From positions 2,091,476-2,155,475 of the forward strand of contig NZ_LR733520.1 in assembly GCF_902506145.1 (NCBI RefSeq): a stretch of 64,000 nucleotides of DNA, read 5' to 3'. Below, one piece after another: positions 9,254 to 18,460 of the stretch (positions are counted from its first letter, which is position 1; each line of letters opens with the position of its first letter). Source of the DNA: Burkholderia sp. 8Y (lineage in GTDB: Bacteria; Pseudomonadota; Gammaproteobacteria; Burkholderiales; Burkholderiaceae). Position numbers and translations under genes: made by a program. A model generated the notes under the pieces. The model did not search any database, was not told the DNA's origin, and worked only from the letters and a program-made list of their open reading frames with translations.

Positions 9254-9920
9254 ACTCACTGCGCTTCTGCACCTCGCGTCGCCGGCGCTGCCTATCGGCG
9301 CGTTCAGTTATTCGCAAGGTCTCGAAGCCGCGATCGAACACGGCTTCATTCGCGATGCCGACACGACGCGCGAGTGGATCGCAAGCGGTCTCGCGAATGT
9401 CCTTGCGCGCGGCGAGTTGCCTTTCATCGCGCATCAGATGCAACGCTGGCGCGCGCACGATGCAGCATCGCTCGCGCAAGCCAACGACGAGTACATCGCG
9501 AGCCGCGAATCCGCCGAACTGCGACGCGAAACCGAGCAGATGGGATGGTCGCTCGCGCAACTATGCGCTTCACTCGAATGGGGCGATGCCGCTCGGCGCC
9601 AAACGCTCGCCGCCATGAAGCCCGTCGCGCAACCCACGGCGTTCGCATTCGCCGCGTATGCACACAATGCCGCGCCCGATGCGGCGCTCGCCGCTTATGC
9701 GTTCAGCTGGGTCGAGAATCAGGCGGCCGCTGCGTTGAAGGCCGTGCCGCTCGGTCAGCTCGCGGGGCAGCGGATCATCGTCGCGTTGCGCGGGCCGATC
9801 GACGATGCGGTGGCTCGCGCGCTCGCCACCTCGCCCGAGCACATCAACACATTCGCGCCGCAACTCGGCATTCTGTCGGCGCGGCACGAGTCGCAGTATT
9901 CGCGGCTCTTTCGCTCGTAA
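9240..9920 (+). CDS. ureF: UreF, urease accessory protein
   Basis: A 226-residue all-helical protein that gates GTPase activity in the UreDFG activation complex. The start at ATG 9240 gives MRTTELTALLHLASPALPIG, where family homology begins. It overlaps the ureE His tail by 14 bp; the frame continues upstream, but that part is only a shadow of the ureE His codons. The motif GAFSYSQGLE is diagnostic. ureG starts 23 bp downstream. Confidence 0.94.
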   Translation: MRTTELTALLHLASPALPIGAFSYSQGLEAAIEHGFIRDADTTREWIASGLANVLARGELPFIAHQMQRWRAHDAASLAQANDEYIASRESAELRRETEQMGWSLAQLCASLEWGDAARRQTLAAMKPVAQPTAFAFAAYAHNAAPDAALAAYAFSWVENQAAAALKAVPLGQLAGQRIIVALRGPIDDAVARALATSPEHINTFAPQLGILSARHESQYSRLFRS

Positions 9921-9943
9921 ATCCTGCTTAGAACCGATATCGC

Positions 9944-10594
9944 ATGAACGCTCCCGCTTATTCCGCCGCCGCTCGCCGAACGAAGAAACTGCCGCCGTTG
10001 CGCGTGGGCGTCGGCGGACCGGTCGGCTCCGGCAAGACGACGCTGCTCGAAATGCTCTGCAAGGCGATGCGCGATCGCTACGATCTCGTCGCCATCACCA
10101 ACGACATCTATACGAAGGAAGATCAGCGCCTCCTGACCGTCGCGGGCGCGCTGCCGGCCGAGCGGATCATGGGCGTGGAGACAGGCGGCTGCCCGCATAC
10201 CGCGATTCGCGAAGACGCGTCGATCAATCTGGAAGCGGTGGACCGCATGGTGTCGCGCTTCCCGGATGCGGATATCGTGTTCATCGAATCCGGCGGCGAT
10301 AATCTGGCCGCGACATTCAGCCCGGAACTGTCTGACCTGACCATCTATGTGATCGACGTGGCGGGCGGCGAGAAGATTCCGCGTAAGGGCGGGCCGGGCA
10401 TTACGAAGTCGGATCTGCTCGTCATCAACAAGACGGATCTCGCGCCATACGTCGGCGCGAATCTGGACGTGATGGCGTCCGACGCCAGGAAGATGCGCGG
10501 CGAGCGGCCGTTCGTCATGTGCAATCTGAAGGCGCTCGAAGGGCTGGACCGGGTGATCGCGTTTATCGAGAAAAAGGGTTTGCTCGGTAGCTGA
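9944..10594 (+). CDS. ureG: UreG, urease accessory GTPase
   Basis: A 216-residue SIMIBI-class GTPase driving nickel insertion. The P-loop is GGPVGSGKTT (near residue 28), the metal-binding Cys-Pro-His lies in GGCPHTAIRED, and the guanine-specificity motif is NKTD. The 20 or so N-terminal residues form a short Arg/Lys-rich extension. It is the last gene of the urease operon and is followed within about 7 bp by a strong hairpin terminator. Confidence 0.97.
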   Translation: MNAPAYSAAARRTKKLPPLRVGVGGPVGSGKTTLLEMLCKAMRDRYDLVAITNDIYTKEDQRLLTVAGALPAERIMGVETGGCPHTAIREDASINLEAVDRMVSRFPDADIVFIESGGDNLAATFSPELSDLTIYVIDVAGGEKIPRKGGPGITKSDLLVINKTDLAPYVGANLDVMASDARKMRGERPFVMCNLKALEGLDRVIAFIEKKGLLGS

Positions 10595-10600
10595 ATGGCA

Positions 10601-10645
10601 CGCGGCCACAGGCGACGCGTATCGCCTGCGGCCGCGCATTTTTCC
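10601..10645 (+). terminator. Rho-independent terminator of the urt-ure operon
   Basis: Arms 10601-10615 and 10622-10636 pair over 15 positions with one A/C mismatch, around a 6-nt loop, and are followed by CATTTTTCC. It sits just after the ureG stop and ends the transcription unit. The same DNA faces the 3' end of the opposing small gene. Confidence 0.85.
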
Positions 10646-10657
10646 ACTAGCAAACGG

Positions 10658-10840
10658 TCAGCGCGAACCGTGCCGTTGCTTCGCGCCGCCGCCGGCGCCG
10701 TGGTCCTTGCCGGCTTTCGTGTGATTCGCCGCGTGCTGGCCGCTGGCGGGCTTGCTGCTGCTCGTCGTCGCAGGCTTGCCGGACTGGTTTTCTGCCTTGG
10801 CGTCCTGCTCGGTCTTGCTGGTGGGCGGAGCTGTCTTCAT
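10658..10840 (-). CDS. Small Lys/Ala/Ser-rich hypothetical protein, 60 aa
   Basis: Reads from ATG at 10840, preceded by GAGGAC as a ribosome-binding site, to TGA at 10658. The 60-residue product begins MKTAPPTSKTEQDAK and is hydrophilic and low in complexity, rich in Lys, Ala, Ser, Thr, Gly and Gln, with no hydrophobic core, signal or domain I recognise. It is probably intrinsically disordered. The frame extends further upstream, but this internal ATG has the best ribosome-binding site. Function unknown. Confidence 0.6.
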   Translation of the reverse strand: MKTAPPTSKTEQDAKAENQSGKPATTSSSKPASGQHAANHTKAGKDHGAGGGAKQRHGSR

Positions 10841-11022
10841 GCTGGAGTCCTCTTCGTTCGCACAACGTTGACACGATGCGTAGCTTGGCCATCCGGGTCG
10901 ATCAGCGTGAGCCGGTCGCGTGTTGCCGACCGACCGTTCGCTTTCCGCCTGTTGTCGCGCAGACGATCGATCCTTCCATCGTTTCGCAAACGCCATTCCA
11001 CGAACGAACCGTGCGGGTTTTG

Positions 11023-12342
11023 CTAGCCCGCTGCGCTCTCCTCCTCCAGCATCACGCCCAGAATATCCACCGTCCGTTCCGTCGCCCCGCGATGCCGCGC
11101 CGCGAACGCCGCCGCCGCCGCGCTCATCGCGATGCGCCGTGGCTTGTCGCTAAAGAGCTCGCGCAGGCCCTGCGCGAGCGCCTGCGGACTATCGATGCGC
11201 AGCGCCGCGCCCGCCGCGATGGCGTCGTTGGTCGCCTGCGTGAAGTTGAACGTATGCGGCCCGATCAGCACCGGCACGCCGGCCGCGCACGCTTCGATCA
11301 GGTTCTGCCCGCCGAGCGGCAGCAGACTTCCGCCGATGAACGCGAGGTCGGCGGCGGCATAGTACGCGCCGAGTTCGCCCATCGAATCGCCGAGCAACAC
11401 CTGCACGCCCGATGGCAACGGCGGCGGCACGTCCGCGCCCGATCCCGCCGCGACGGGCTTGGGCGCCCACACGGAACGGCGCGCGCCGGTCATGCCCGCC
11501 GTCGCGATCAGCGCGGAGACTTCATCGAAACGTTGCGGATGGCGCGGCACGAGAATGAGCAGCGCGCCCGGCACGTTCAGCGCGGCGAACGCGCGCAGGA
11601 CAAGCGTCTCCTCGCCTTCGCGCGTGCTCGCGGCGACCCACACGGGCCGCTCGCCGATGGCCGCGCGCCACGCCTGTCCGCGCGCCACGAGTTCGGGCGG
11701 CGCCGTCATGTCGAACTTGAGATTGCCGAGCACCGCCACGTTGCGCGCGCCGAGCGCGGTCAGCCGTTCGGCATCGGACGGCGTCTGCGCGAGCACGCGC
11801 GAGAAACCGCCGAACACTTCGCGCACCGGGCGGCCGAAACGCGCCGCTCGCCGATACGACCGCTCCGACATGCGCGCATTCGTCAGCACGAGCGGCACAT
11901 CGGCGCGACGGCATTCGTCGATGAGCGTCGGCCACACTTCCGTTTCCATCACGATGACGAGCGACGGCCGCCACGCGCGCAGAAAACGCCGCACGAGATG
12001 CGGCAAGTCGTACGGCAGATAGCTGCGCATCACGCGATTGCCGAAAAGTTCGAACCCCGTTGCGCGGCCGCTCGGCGTCATGTGCGTGAGAAGCACGCGC
12101 GCTTCGGGATGCGTCTTCATCAACGCTTCGATCAGCGGCTGCGCGGCGCGCGTCTCGCCAACCGACACCGCGTGTACCCAGATGAGCGGCGCGAGATCGT
12201 CGGCGCGGCGCGCGGGGCCGCGTCCGAAGCGTTCGCCGATATGCTCGCGATAACCGCGTTCCTTGCGCGAGCGGATCAGTAGCCGCAGCACCGCGAGCGG
12301 CGCGACGATCCACCACATCGCGCGATAGATCGCCCTCAGCAC
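11023..12342 (-). CDS. waaA: WaaA (KdtA), Kdo transferase
   Basis: A 439-residue GT30 enzyme that transfers Kdo from CMP-Kdo to lipid IVA at the inner membrane, the first step of the LPS core. The start is set at GTG 12342 (then LRAIYRAMWWIVAPL), the family's N-terminal membrane anchor; the frame is open further upstream but only as a shadow of the next gene. The N-terminal GT30 domain carries HAVSVGETRAA and VIVMETEVWPTL; the C-terminal GT-B half carries FIGGSLLPLGGQNLIEACA. The start codon is less certain because no clear ribosome-binding site is visible. Confidence 0.93.
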   Translation of the reverse strand: MLRAIYRAMWWIVAPLAVLRLLIRSRKERGYREHIGERFGRGPARRADDLAPLIWVHAVSVGETRAAQPLIEALMKTHPEARVLLTHMTPSGRATGFELFGNRVMRSYLPYDLPHLVRRFLRAWRPSLVIVMETEVWPTLIDECRRADVPLVLTNARMSERSYRRAARFGRPVREVFGGFSRVLAQTPSDAERLTALGARNVAVLGNLKFDMTAPPELVARGQAWRAAIGERPVWVAASTREGEETLVLRAFAALNVPGALLILVPRHPQRFDEVSALIATAGMTGARRSVWAPKPVAAGSGADVPPPLPSGVQVLLGDSMGELGAYYAAADLAFIGGSLLPLGGQNLIEACAAGVPVLIGPHTFNFTQATNDAIAAGAALRIDSPQALAQGLRELFSDKPRRIAMSAAAAAFAARHRGATERTVDILGVMLEEESAAG

Positions 12343-12392
12343 GACGGCCGAGAGCGGCGCAGCGGGCGCGGAAGGCGCGGAGGGAGCGCCGC

Positions 12393-13277
12393 TCAAACGA
12401 GCGCCCTGCCCTTGAGCCGTTCGAGAATGCCGAGCGGTGCGTGATCGGGCCGCGCCATCGCCTTGACGGGCAGAAAGAAGGTCTGCTCCATCATGTACTG
12501 GCCGGACATCACCGCGTGCGAGGTCTGATCGGAGAAGCAGACCCACACCGAGCCGGGCGGAAACGGCATGGTTTGTTGCGGCGAGGACTTCTGATAATCG
12601 AGGTCGGCTTTCATCGCGTCGTGCAGATGCAGCATGAGATGGTCATACTCGCTGCGCCTGCTCTTCGTGATGTGCAGCAGATTCATGAGCCACGCCGAAC
12701 CCGGCGCCTGCGGCTTGATGTCGGGCAGGAAGCGCCGCGCCATGTGCTCGAACGGCTCGCCGACGCGCCACACGCGCGGCGTGCCGTTCGGATTGACGTT
12801 GGTGAACACGCGCAGGATGCGCTCGCCGTAGTTGGGGCGCGACGGGAAGGCATCGACATGCAGGCGGCTGTCGTCCTTGCGCCACGACGTTTCGCGTGTT
12901 TCCACCTGATGCAGCCGCAGACTCGTCGGCGCGACGCGCAGCTTGCCGTCGTATTCGGGAAAGAGGCCGTCGACGAGCGAGCGCGCGTTCGCCTGATACC
13001 GCGCGATGAGCGAGCGCACCGCCGACTGCATCACGTTGTCGCCGAGCACGCCGTTGAGCGCGCCGCCGTTGGGCGCGAGGCTGATGTTCTTGCGCTTCGG
13101 GTCCGCGATCTTCGGGTCGAGCAGCGCCTGCTCGCCGCCTTCGATTGCAAACCGCAAGTTGGGAAAATAGAGGACCTTGCCGTCTTCCACGCCGGCAAGC
13201 AGCGCCTCGCGCGGCACGGACAGGTTCTTGCCCTGCCAGTCGCACGATGCGACTTCGATGATTTGAGATTCCGTCAT
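12393..13277 (-). CDS. Kdo 3-hydroxylase (KdoO-type Fe(II)/2-oxoglutarate dioxygenase)
   Basis: A 294-residue cytoplasmic enzyme. The KdoO family hydroxylates the outer Kdo or the Kdo on lipid A to give Ko, a sugar known in Burkholderia and Yersinia LPS. His140-x-Asp142 (HVDAFPS) and distal His254 (TSHAVMSG) are candidate iron ligands, and an Arg follows in the C-terminal part as expected for 2-oxoglutarate. The start at ATG 13277 (MTESQIIEV) is preferred over an upstream alternative 10 codons earlier. It sits between waaA and waaC, which supports an LPS role. Assignment is from memory of the family. Confidence 0.82.
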   Translation of the reverse strand: MTESQIIEVASCDWQGKNLSVPREALLAGVEDGKVLYFPNLRFAIEGGEQALLDPKIADPKRKNISLAPNGGALNGVLGDNVMQSAVRSLIARYQANARSLVDGLFPEYDGKLRVAPTSLRLHQVETRETSWRKDDSRLHVDAFPSRPNYGERILRVFTNVNPNGTPRVWRVGEPFEHMARRFLPDIKPQAPGSAWLMNLLHITKSRRSEYDHLMLHLHDAMKADLDYQKSSPQQTMPFPPGSVWVCFSDQTSHAVMSGQYMMEQTFFLPVKAMARPDHAPLGILERLKGRALV

Positions 13278-13331
13278 GTGCTCTCGAACTTGTGTTGGCC
13301 CGCGCACGGCGCGAGGCGGGAGCCTCGAGCG

Positions 13332-14327
13332 TTACAGCAGGCCGAAGCCCGCGAGGGCGGCCTTCACTTCGGAGAGCGTCGGATGCCGGCTCGCGTCGCC
13401 CAGGTTGATCACGTTCGGCGACCAGTAGCCGCCGGTGCGCCATGCGGTCGAGAAATTGTACAACTCGACGGTGGGCCGCTTCAGGGCTGCGGCAATATGA
13501 ACGAGGCCCGTATCGACGCCGACGGTCGCAGCCGCGCCGTCGATGAGGCCGACGACCGCCGGCAACGAGAGCTTTGGCGGCACGATGGCCGCCGCGCCGA
13601 ACTCCTTCGCGAGCTTCTCGCTCGTCGCGCGCTCCGCGTCGCTGCCCCACGGCAGGACGATGGACGCGCCGCGCGTCACGAGCGCCTGCCCCAGTTCGAT
13701 CCACGCGGCTTCGGGCCATTGCTTGTCCGCGCGGGACGTGGCGTGCACGAACGCGACATACGGCACCGGCAGATTCAGCCCGAGCGCGGACACGGCGAGC
13801 GCCGCGCGGCGCGTGTCGATGCCGAAGTCGATGTCGTCGGTGGTCTGCGGGCGCGGCAGGTCGAGCGCGGCGGCCACGAGTTGCCGCGTGCGTTCGACGA
13901 CATGCGTGCGCGGCTCGATCGGCACGCGCTGATCATAGAAGAAGCGCACGGGCCATTCGAAGCCTGCGCCGTCCGTGCGATTCGCGAGTCCGACGAGCGG
14001 CCCGCGCGCCCAGCTCGCAACCCACGCGGTCTTGATGAGCCCCTGGCAGTCGATCACGAGATCGTATTTCTCGGCCGCCAGTTCGCGCCGGAATCTGCGT
14101 ATCTCGCGCCAGTTCGCCGCCGACGCGAAACCCTTGCGCCAGCGCCTGAGCGAGAACGGAATCGCACGGCGCACGCCATCGACCAGTTCGACGAGGCTCG
14201 CGAAACTTTCTTCGACGAGCCAGTCGATTTGCGCGTCGGGATAGCGGCGGCGAATGTCGGCGATGGCCGGCATGTTGTGAACGACGTCGCCAAGCGACGA
14301 CACCCGGACGATCAGGATCTTTTGCAC
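13332..14327 (-). CDS. waaC: WaaC, LPS heptosyltransferase I
   Basis: A 331-residue GT9 enzyme that adds the first L-glycero-D-manno-heptose to Kdo in the inner core. The start at GTG 14327 gives the conserved VQKILIVRVSSLGDVVHNMPA; the frame runs on upstream without homology. Further marks are DIRRRYPDAQIDWLVEE and the C-terminal DTGLVHIAAALKRPTVELY. It lies between the Kdo hydroxylase and the pgm/manB gene, which ends in a terminator before waaC begins. Confidence 0.95.
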   Translation of the reverse strand: MQKILIVRVSSLGDVVHNMPAIADIRRRYPDAQIDWLVEESFASLVELVDGVRRAIPFSLRRWRKGFASAANWREIRRFRRELAAEKYDLVIDCQGLIKTAWVASWARGPLVGLANRTDGAGFEWPVRFFYDQRVPIEPRTHVVERTRQLVAAALDLPRPQTTDDIDFGIDTRRAALAVSALGLNLPVPYVAFVHATSRADKQWPEAAWIELGQALVTRGASIVLPWGSDAERATSEKLAKEFGAAAIVPPKLSLPAVVGLIDGAAATVGVDTGLVHIAAALKRPTVELYNFSTAWRTGGYWSPNVINLGDASRHPTLSEVKAALAGFGLL

Positions 14328-14439
14328 GCTGTGAGGAAAGGCGCGGCTCGCGCGAAGAGGAAACGGGAGCGGGGATTTTAGCGCGGGTTGGTTGGGCGGC
14401 GGGGCAGAAAAACCGTTATTCGACAGGCTTTGCCCGGTA

Positions 14440-14474
14440 CAAACAAAAACGGCGCGACCTCCCGATCGCGCCGT
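14440..14474 (-). terminator. Rho-independent terminator after the phosphohexomutase gene
   Basis: Read on the minus strand, arms 14474-14466 and 14457-14449 pair perfectly over 9 bp around an 8-nt loop, and are followed by a T-rich run (TTTTTGTTTG). It lies 17 bp past the stop of the gene at 14491 and separates it from waaC. Confidence 0.88.
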
Positions 14475-14490
14475 CTTCACAAAACCGCAC

Positions 14491-15891
14491 TCAGAACGGC
14501 AGCTTCGCGTCCGCCTTCTCCGCGAGAATCACGCGGCGGAAATCTTCCTGGATGCGCTTCAACGCTTCTTCGCTATCCGCTTCGAAACGCATCACGACCA
14601 CGGGCGTCGTATTCGACGAACGCGCGAGCCCGAAGCCATCCGGGTATTCGACACGCAAGCCGTCGATGGTCAGCACGTCGTCCGCGCCTTCGAACTTCGC
14701 CGATTTCTGCAGGCGCGAAATGAGTTCGAAGTTCTCGCCCTCTTCCAGCTTCAGTTGCAGTTCCGGCGTCGACAGCGAGTTCGGCAGGCCGTTGAGCAGC
14801 TTGCTCGGATCGTCCACGCGCGACAGGATTTCGAGCATGCGCGCGCCCGTGTACAGGCCGTCGTCGAAGCCGTACCAGCGGTCCTTGAAGAACACATGGC
14901 CGCTCATTTCGCCCGCGAGCGGCGCGCCCGTTTCGCGCAGCTTCGCCTTCACGAGCGAGTGACCCGTCTTCCACATGACCGGCTCGCCGCCCTGCTCGCG
15001 CACCCACTTCGCGAGATTGCGCGTGCACTTCACGTCATAGATGATCTGGCCGCCCTTGTTGCGCGACAGCACTTCCTGCGCGAACAGCATCAACTGACGG
15101 TCCGGGTAAATCACCTGGCCGTCCTTCGTCACGACGCCGAGACGGTCGCCGTCGCCATCGAATGCGAAGCCGACTTCCGCGTCCGTTTCCTTCAGCGCGC
15201 GAATCACGTCCTGCAGATTCTCGGGATGCGCCGGGTCCGGGTGATGGTTCGGGAAGTTGCCGTCGATCTCCGTGAAGAGTTCGACCAGCTCGCAGCCGAG
15301 CGCCTTGAAAAGACGCGGCGCGAGACCGCCCGCGACGCCGTTGCCCGTATCGACGACGATCTTCATCCCGCGCACCGGCTTCACGTCCGACACGATGCGG
15401 TCCAGATACATCTGCGATACGTCGAATTCGGTATAGCTGCCTTCGCCCGACGTGAAGTCGTCACCGACGATGCGCTGATACAAACTCTGAATCTGCTCGC
15501 CGTAGATGGCCGCGCCGCGCAGAACCATCTTGAAGCCGTTGTAATCGGGCGGATTGTGGCTGCCCGTCACGACGATGCACGAATCCACGCGCCGTTCGCC
15601 GGAAGGCAAAGGCAGCGGCACGCTCGCCGCGAAATAGCCGACGGGCGTCGGCACCATGCCGACATCGATCACATCGACGCCCGCTTCGCGCAGGCCGTTG
15701 GCAAGCGCGCCGACGAGCTCGGGACCGGAGAGCCGGCCGTCGCGCGCGACGACGACCGAATCGCCGCCCTGCTTGCGGATCTCGCTGCCGAACGCGCGGC
15801 CGATACTCTTCGCGACATCGCTATCGACCGTCTTGCCGACGATGCCGCGAATGTCGTAAGCCTTGAAAATGGACTGGGATACTTGGCTCAT
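14491..15891 (-). CDS. manB: Phosphomannomutase/phosphoglucomutase (ManB/AlgC-type)
   Basis: A 466-residue alpha-D-phosphohexomutase that interconverts the 6- and 1-phosphates of mannose and glucose, feeding GDP-mannose and UDP-glucose. The phosphoserine is Ser111 in VTGSHNPP, the metal loop is DGDGDRLG, the sugar-binding loop is GEMSGH and the phosphate-binding loop is near the C-terminus. The ribosome-binding site AGAGG precedes ATG 15891. It is probably monocistronic, since a terminator follows. Its product supplies ManC in the exopolysaccharide locus. Confidence 0.94.
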   Translation of the reverse strand: MSQVSQSIFKAYDIRGIVGKTVDSDVAKSIGRAFGSEIRKQGGDSVVVARDGRLSGPELVGALANGLREAGVDVIDVGMVPTPVGYFAASVPLPLPSGERRVDSCIVVTGSHNPPDYNGFKMVLRGAAIYGEQIQSLYQRIVGDDFTSGEGSYTEFDVSQMYLDRIVSDVKPVRGMKIVVDTGNGVAGGLAPRLFKALGCELVELFTEIDGNFPNHHPDPAHPENLQDVIRALKETDAEVGFAFDGDGDRLGVVTKDGQVIYPDRQLMLFAQEVLSRNKGGQIIYDVKCTRNLAKWVREQGGEPVMWKTGHSLVKAKLRETGAPLAGEMSGHVFFKDRWYGFDDGLYTGARMLEILSRVDDPSKLLNGLPNSLSTPELQLKLEEGENFELISRLQKSAKFEGADDVLTIDGLRVEYPDGFGLARSSNTTPVVVMRFEADSEEALKRIQEDFRRVILAEKADAKLPF

Positions 15892-16349
15892 GAGATGGCT
15901 ACCTCTTCTGTATTAATTGATGAATTCTCGGCGATGCAGCCATAAGGGCGTGCAGGTCGTGACGATATGAGCGCGCCCGACCACACCGGCATGCGCGCGT
16001 ACGACTGCGAGGCATGACATGACGAATGCTGCGCATGTGTGATTGGCCATCGCGAAACAGGCAAGCCAGGTTGAAAGCTCGCACGAAGGAAGCGTTTCCG
16101 TTCGCACTTATAATCGCTGTCTTTCAGCGCCTTCGACGTTGCGCGCCGCGGTTCAAGCCTGCGCATTCATTCTAATCCAATGCCTAAACGCTCTTTCGCC
16201 TTCGTCCCGACGAATGAGGCGCCTTCGGGCGCAAACGCACAAAACTTGACCGCCATTCACGCCCACACGCAATTTTCCCGCACACCACTGCGCGGCGAAC
16301 AGGCTACGGTAGCAGGCCGCGTGCCTGAACAAGCGGGCGGACGACGCCC
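15892..16349. other. 458-bp intergenic region between manB (-) and wzx (+)
   Basis: A divergent promoter region. On the plus strand TATAAT occurs at 16109-16114 but without a good -35, so a promoter there is only possible. The only reading frame of note is the 57-codon one at 16180-16353, entered separately. Confidence 0.5.
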
Positions 16350-16353
16350 ATGA
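16180..16353 (+). CDS. Possible 57-residue ORF overlapping the wzx start
   Basis: ATG 16180 to TGA 16351-16353 gives 57 codons, beginning MPKRSFAFVPTNEAPSG and ending QAGGRRP. The stop overlaps the ATG of the flippase (ATGA at 16350), as in translationally coupled pairs, and a TATAAT lies about 65 bp upstream. There is no good ribosome-binding site and no recognisable domain; the composition is hydrophilic. It may be a leader or a chance frame. Confidence 0.3.
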   Translation: MPKRSFAFVPTNEAPSGANAQNLTAIHAHTQFSRTPLRGEQATVAGRVPEQAGGRRP

Positions 16354-17612
16354 GAATGCTCACGCGCTCGGGCAATCCGGACGTCGCCCGCGCGCTCACC
16401 AACATTGTCTGGCTGGGGCTCGAGCGGCTCACGCAGATCGCTGTCGCCATCGTCATTTCAGGGCTGCTTGCGCGTTATCTCGGTCCCGATGCATTCGGCA
16501 AATGGCAATACGCGAACACGCTCCTGCTCGTGATCGCACCGATCACCTGGGTGTGCGGCGCGGAAATACTGGTGCCGACCATCGTCGCGAAGCCGCCCGC
16601 GCAGACCGGCGCGGTGCTCGGCAGCGCGTTCGTGCTGCGCATGAGCGTGTCGGTCGTCGCGCTGCTCTTGACGTGGACGTGGATCGCGGCGGGCGGCGTG
16701 GACCCGCTCGTCGGCGCGATGCTCGCGGGGCTTGCCGTCACCCTCCTCTTTCGCGAGCCGTTCATCGGTGTCATCAACGCGTGGCTGCAAAGCATGACCT
16801 ACAGCAAGCCGCAATTGATCGCGAGCATGTGCACGGCCATCGTCAAGGCGGCGCTCGTGTATATGCTCGTGTGCATGGCGGCGCACGCGGCGAGCTTCGG
16901 CTGGCTCTGGGCGCTCGAAGCCGCGGCCATCGGCGGCGCGCTCGTGCTTTATTACATGCGCCGTCACGGCGGCACGCTCGGCTGGCGCTTCGACCGCGCG
17001 CTCTTCAAGCACTTCGCGAGCGCGGGCACCGTGTTCTGGCTCGGGCTCATCTGCATGTATCTGTTTCTGAAGCTCGATCGTCTGATGCTCGCGCATCGCG
17101 TATCGTTCGCGGAGCTCGGGCTTTATTCGGCCGCGCAACAGTTGAACGAGAACTGGATCGCGCTCGCGTTGATGCTTTCGCAAACCATCGCGCCGGCGTT
17201 CGTGTATCGCGTGCAGGAAACGCCGCGCCTCAAGCGCAATCTGCTGCGCCTCTTCGCGATGACCGCCGCGCTGATGATCGCGGGCGCCGCCGTTCTCGAT
17301 GCGCTCGCGGGCTTCATCATCGCGCGCGTGTTCGGGCCGAATTACGCGGGCGCCGCAGGCATTTTTCGCTGGGCCGTGTGGCTTTCGGTACCCGCGGGCA
17401 TCGAGGCCATCGGCAATCTCGTCGTGTTGAAGTTTCAGGCGAGGTACGTGCTGCTATCCAAGTGGCTGCTTGCGCTCGCTGTCGCCTTCGCGGTGAACGC
17501 GTGGGCCATTCCGCGCTTCGAAGGTTATGGCGCGCTCGTCGGGCTGGCGGCGGGTTATCTCGCGGCGGCGTCGGTCAACTTCTACTACATCCGTCTCCGG
17601 CTGCGCGCATGA
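16350..17612 (+). CDS. Polysaccharide flippase (Wzx/PST family)
   Basis: A 420-residue multi-spanning inner-membrane protein of the MATE-like PST/Wzx family, with about 12 hydrophobic helices. It begins with the family-like ALTNIVWLGLERLTQIAVAI and YLGPDAFGKWQYANTLLL. It would move undecaprenyl-linked repeat units to the periplasm. The stop overlaps the next gene (ATGA). It heads the plus-strand block with two transferases, galE and a WecA-like enzyme. Substrate is unknown. Confidence 0.87.
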   Translation: MRMLTRSGNPDVARALTNIVWLGLERLTQIAVAIVISGLLARYLGPDAFGKWQYANTLLLVIAPITWVCGAEILVPTIVAKPPAQTGAVLGSAFVLRMSVSVVALLLTWTWIAAGGVDPLVGAMLAGLAVTLLFREPFIGVINAWLQSMTYSKPQLIASMCTAIVKAALVYMLVCMAAHAASFGWLWALEAAAIGGALVLYYMRRHGGTLGWRFDRALFKHFASAGTVFWLGLICMYLFLKLDRLMLAHRVSFAELGLYSAAQQLNENWIALALMLSQTIAPAFVYRVQETPRLKRNLLRLFAMTAALMIAGAAVLDALAGFIIARVFGPNYAGAAGIFRWAVWLSVPAGIEAIGNLVVLKFQARYVLLSKWLLALAVAFAVNAWAIPRFEGYGALVGLAAGYLAAASVNFYYIRLRLRA

Positions 17613-18415
17613 ACGCCCTATCCGATGTCGCCATCCTCATGCCCGCGTTCAACGGCCAGGTCGACGTGGAACGCACGCTCGCGTCGTTTCGCGAGGCGTC
17701 GCCGGTGCGCGTATTGATCGTCGATGACGGCAGCACGCCGCCGATCGCCGCGCCCGCTATCGACGGCCTCGACATCGAGATCCTGCGCATGACGAAGAAC
17801 GGCGGCATCGAGCGCGCGCTGCAAGCGGGCATCGATGCGCTCGCTGAGCGCGGGATCCGCTATGCCGCGCGCATCGACGCAGGCGATCTCGCGACGCCCG
17901 GCCGCCTCGCGAAGCAGCGCGCGTATCTCGACGCGCATCCGCGAGTCGCGGTGCTCGGCATGTGGACACATGTCGTCGCGACGAACGGTGCGCCGCTCTT
18001 CGACCTCACGCCGCCCACCGACGACGCCGCGATTCGCCGCGCAATGCTCGCGCGCTCGTGCTTCGCGCATCCATCGCTGATGCTTCGCGTCGATGCCGTG
18101 CGCGAAGTCGGCAACTATCGCGCCGAGTATCGCGCAGCGGAAGACCTCGATCTGTTGCTGCGTCTCATGGCGCGCTACGACGGCGCGAATCTGCCGGAAT
18201 TCGGCCTTTATTATGAATTGAACGAAGCGGGCATCAGCGCGACCAAGCGCCGAACGCAGACGCTGTCAACGCTGCGCCTGCAATTGCGTTACTTCCGTGC
18301 GGCGAATCCATTCGACTGGATCGGCGTCATGAAAAGCATCGCGCATCTGCTGCTCCCCTACCGCGCGCTGCGCGAATTGAAGGCGAAGCTCCTCAACGCA
18401 TCGTCGCCGGCATGA
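17609..18415 (+). CDS. Family 2 glycosyltransferase
   Basis: A 268-residue GT-A transferase. The ATG at 17609 overlaps the flippase stop; the open frame upstream is a shadow of the flippase. The N-terminal nucleotide-sugar fold is MPAFNGQVDVE followed by VLIVDDGSTPP, with the metal-binding region RIDAGDLATPGRL in place of a canonical DxD (Asp-Ala-Gly-Asp). HPSLMLR and a later ED pair (AAEDLDLLLRL) follow. It probably adds one sugar of the lipid-linked unit made by this block. Confidence 0.85.
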   Translation: MNALSDVAILMPAFNGQVDVERTLASFREASPVRVLIVDDGSTPPIAAPAIDGLDIEILRMTKNGGIERALQAGIDALAERGIRYAARIDAGDLATPGRLAKQRAYLDAHPRVAVLGMWTHVVATNGAPLFDLTPPTDDAAIRRAMLARSCFAHPSLMLRVDAVREVGNYRAEYRAAEDLDLLLRLMARYDGANLPEFGLYYELNEAGISATKRRTQTLSTLRLQLRYFRAANPFDWIGVMKSIAHLLLPYRALRELKAKLLNASSPA

Positions 18416-18460
18416 AGCCGACGGCATCGCACCATCGCGCCTGAAAACACCAAGTTCCGG

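Noticed and set aside
12441..14381. 646-codon open frame on the plus strand over the KdoO and waaC genes
   Set aside because: Shadow of the real minus-strand LPS genes; product is Arg/His-rich without a domain.
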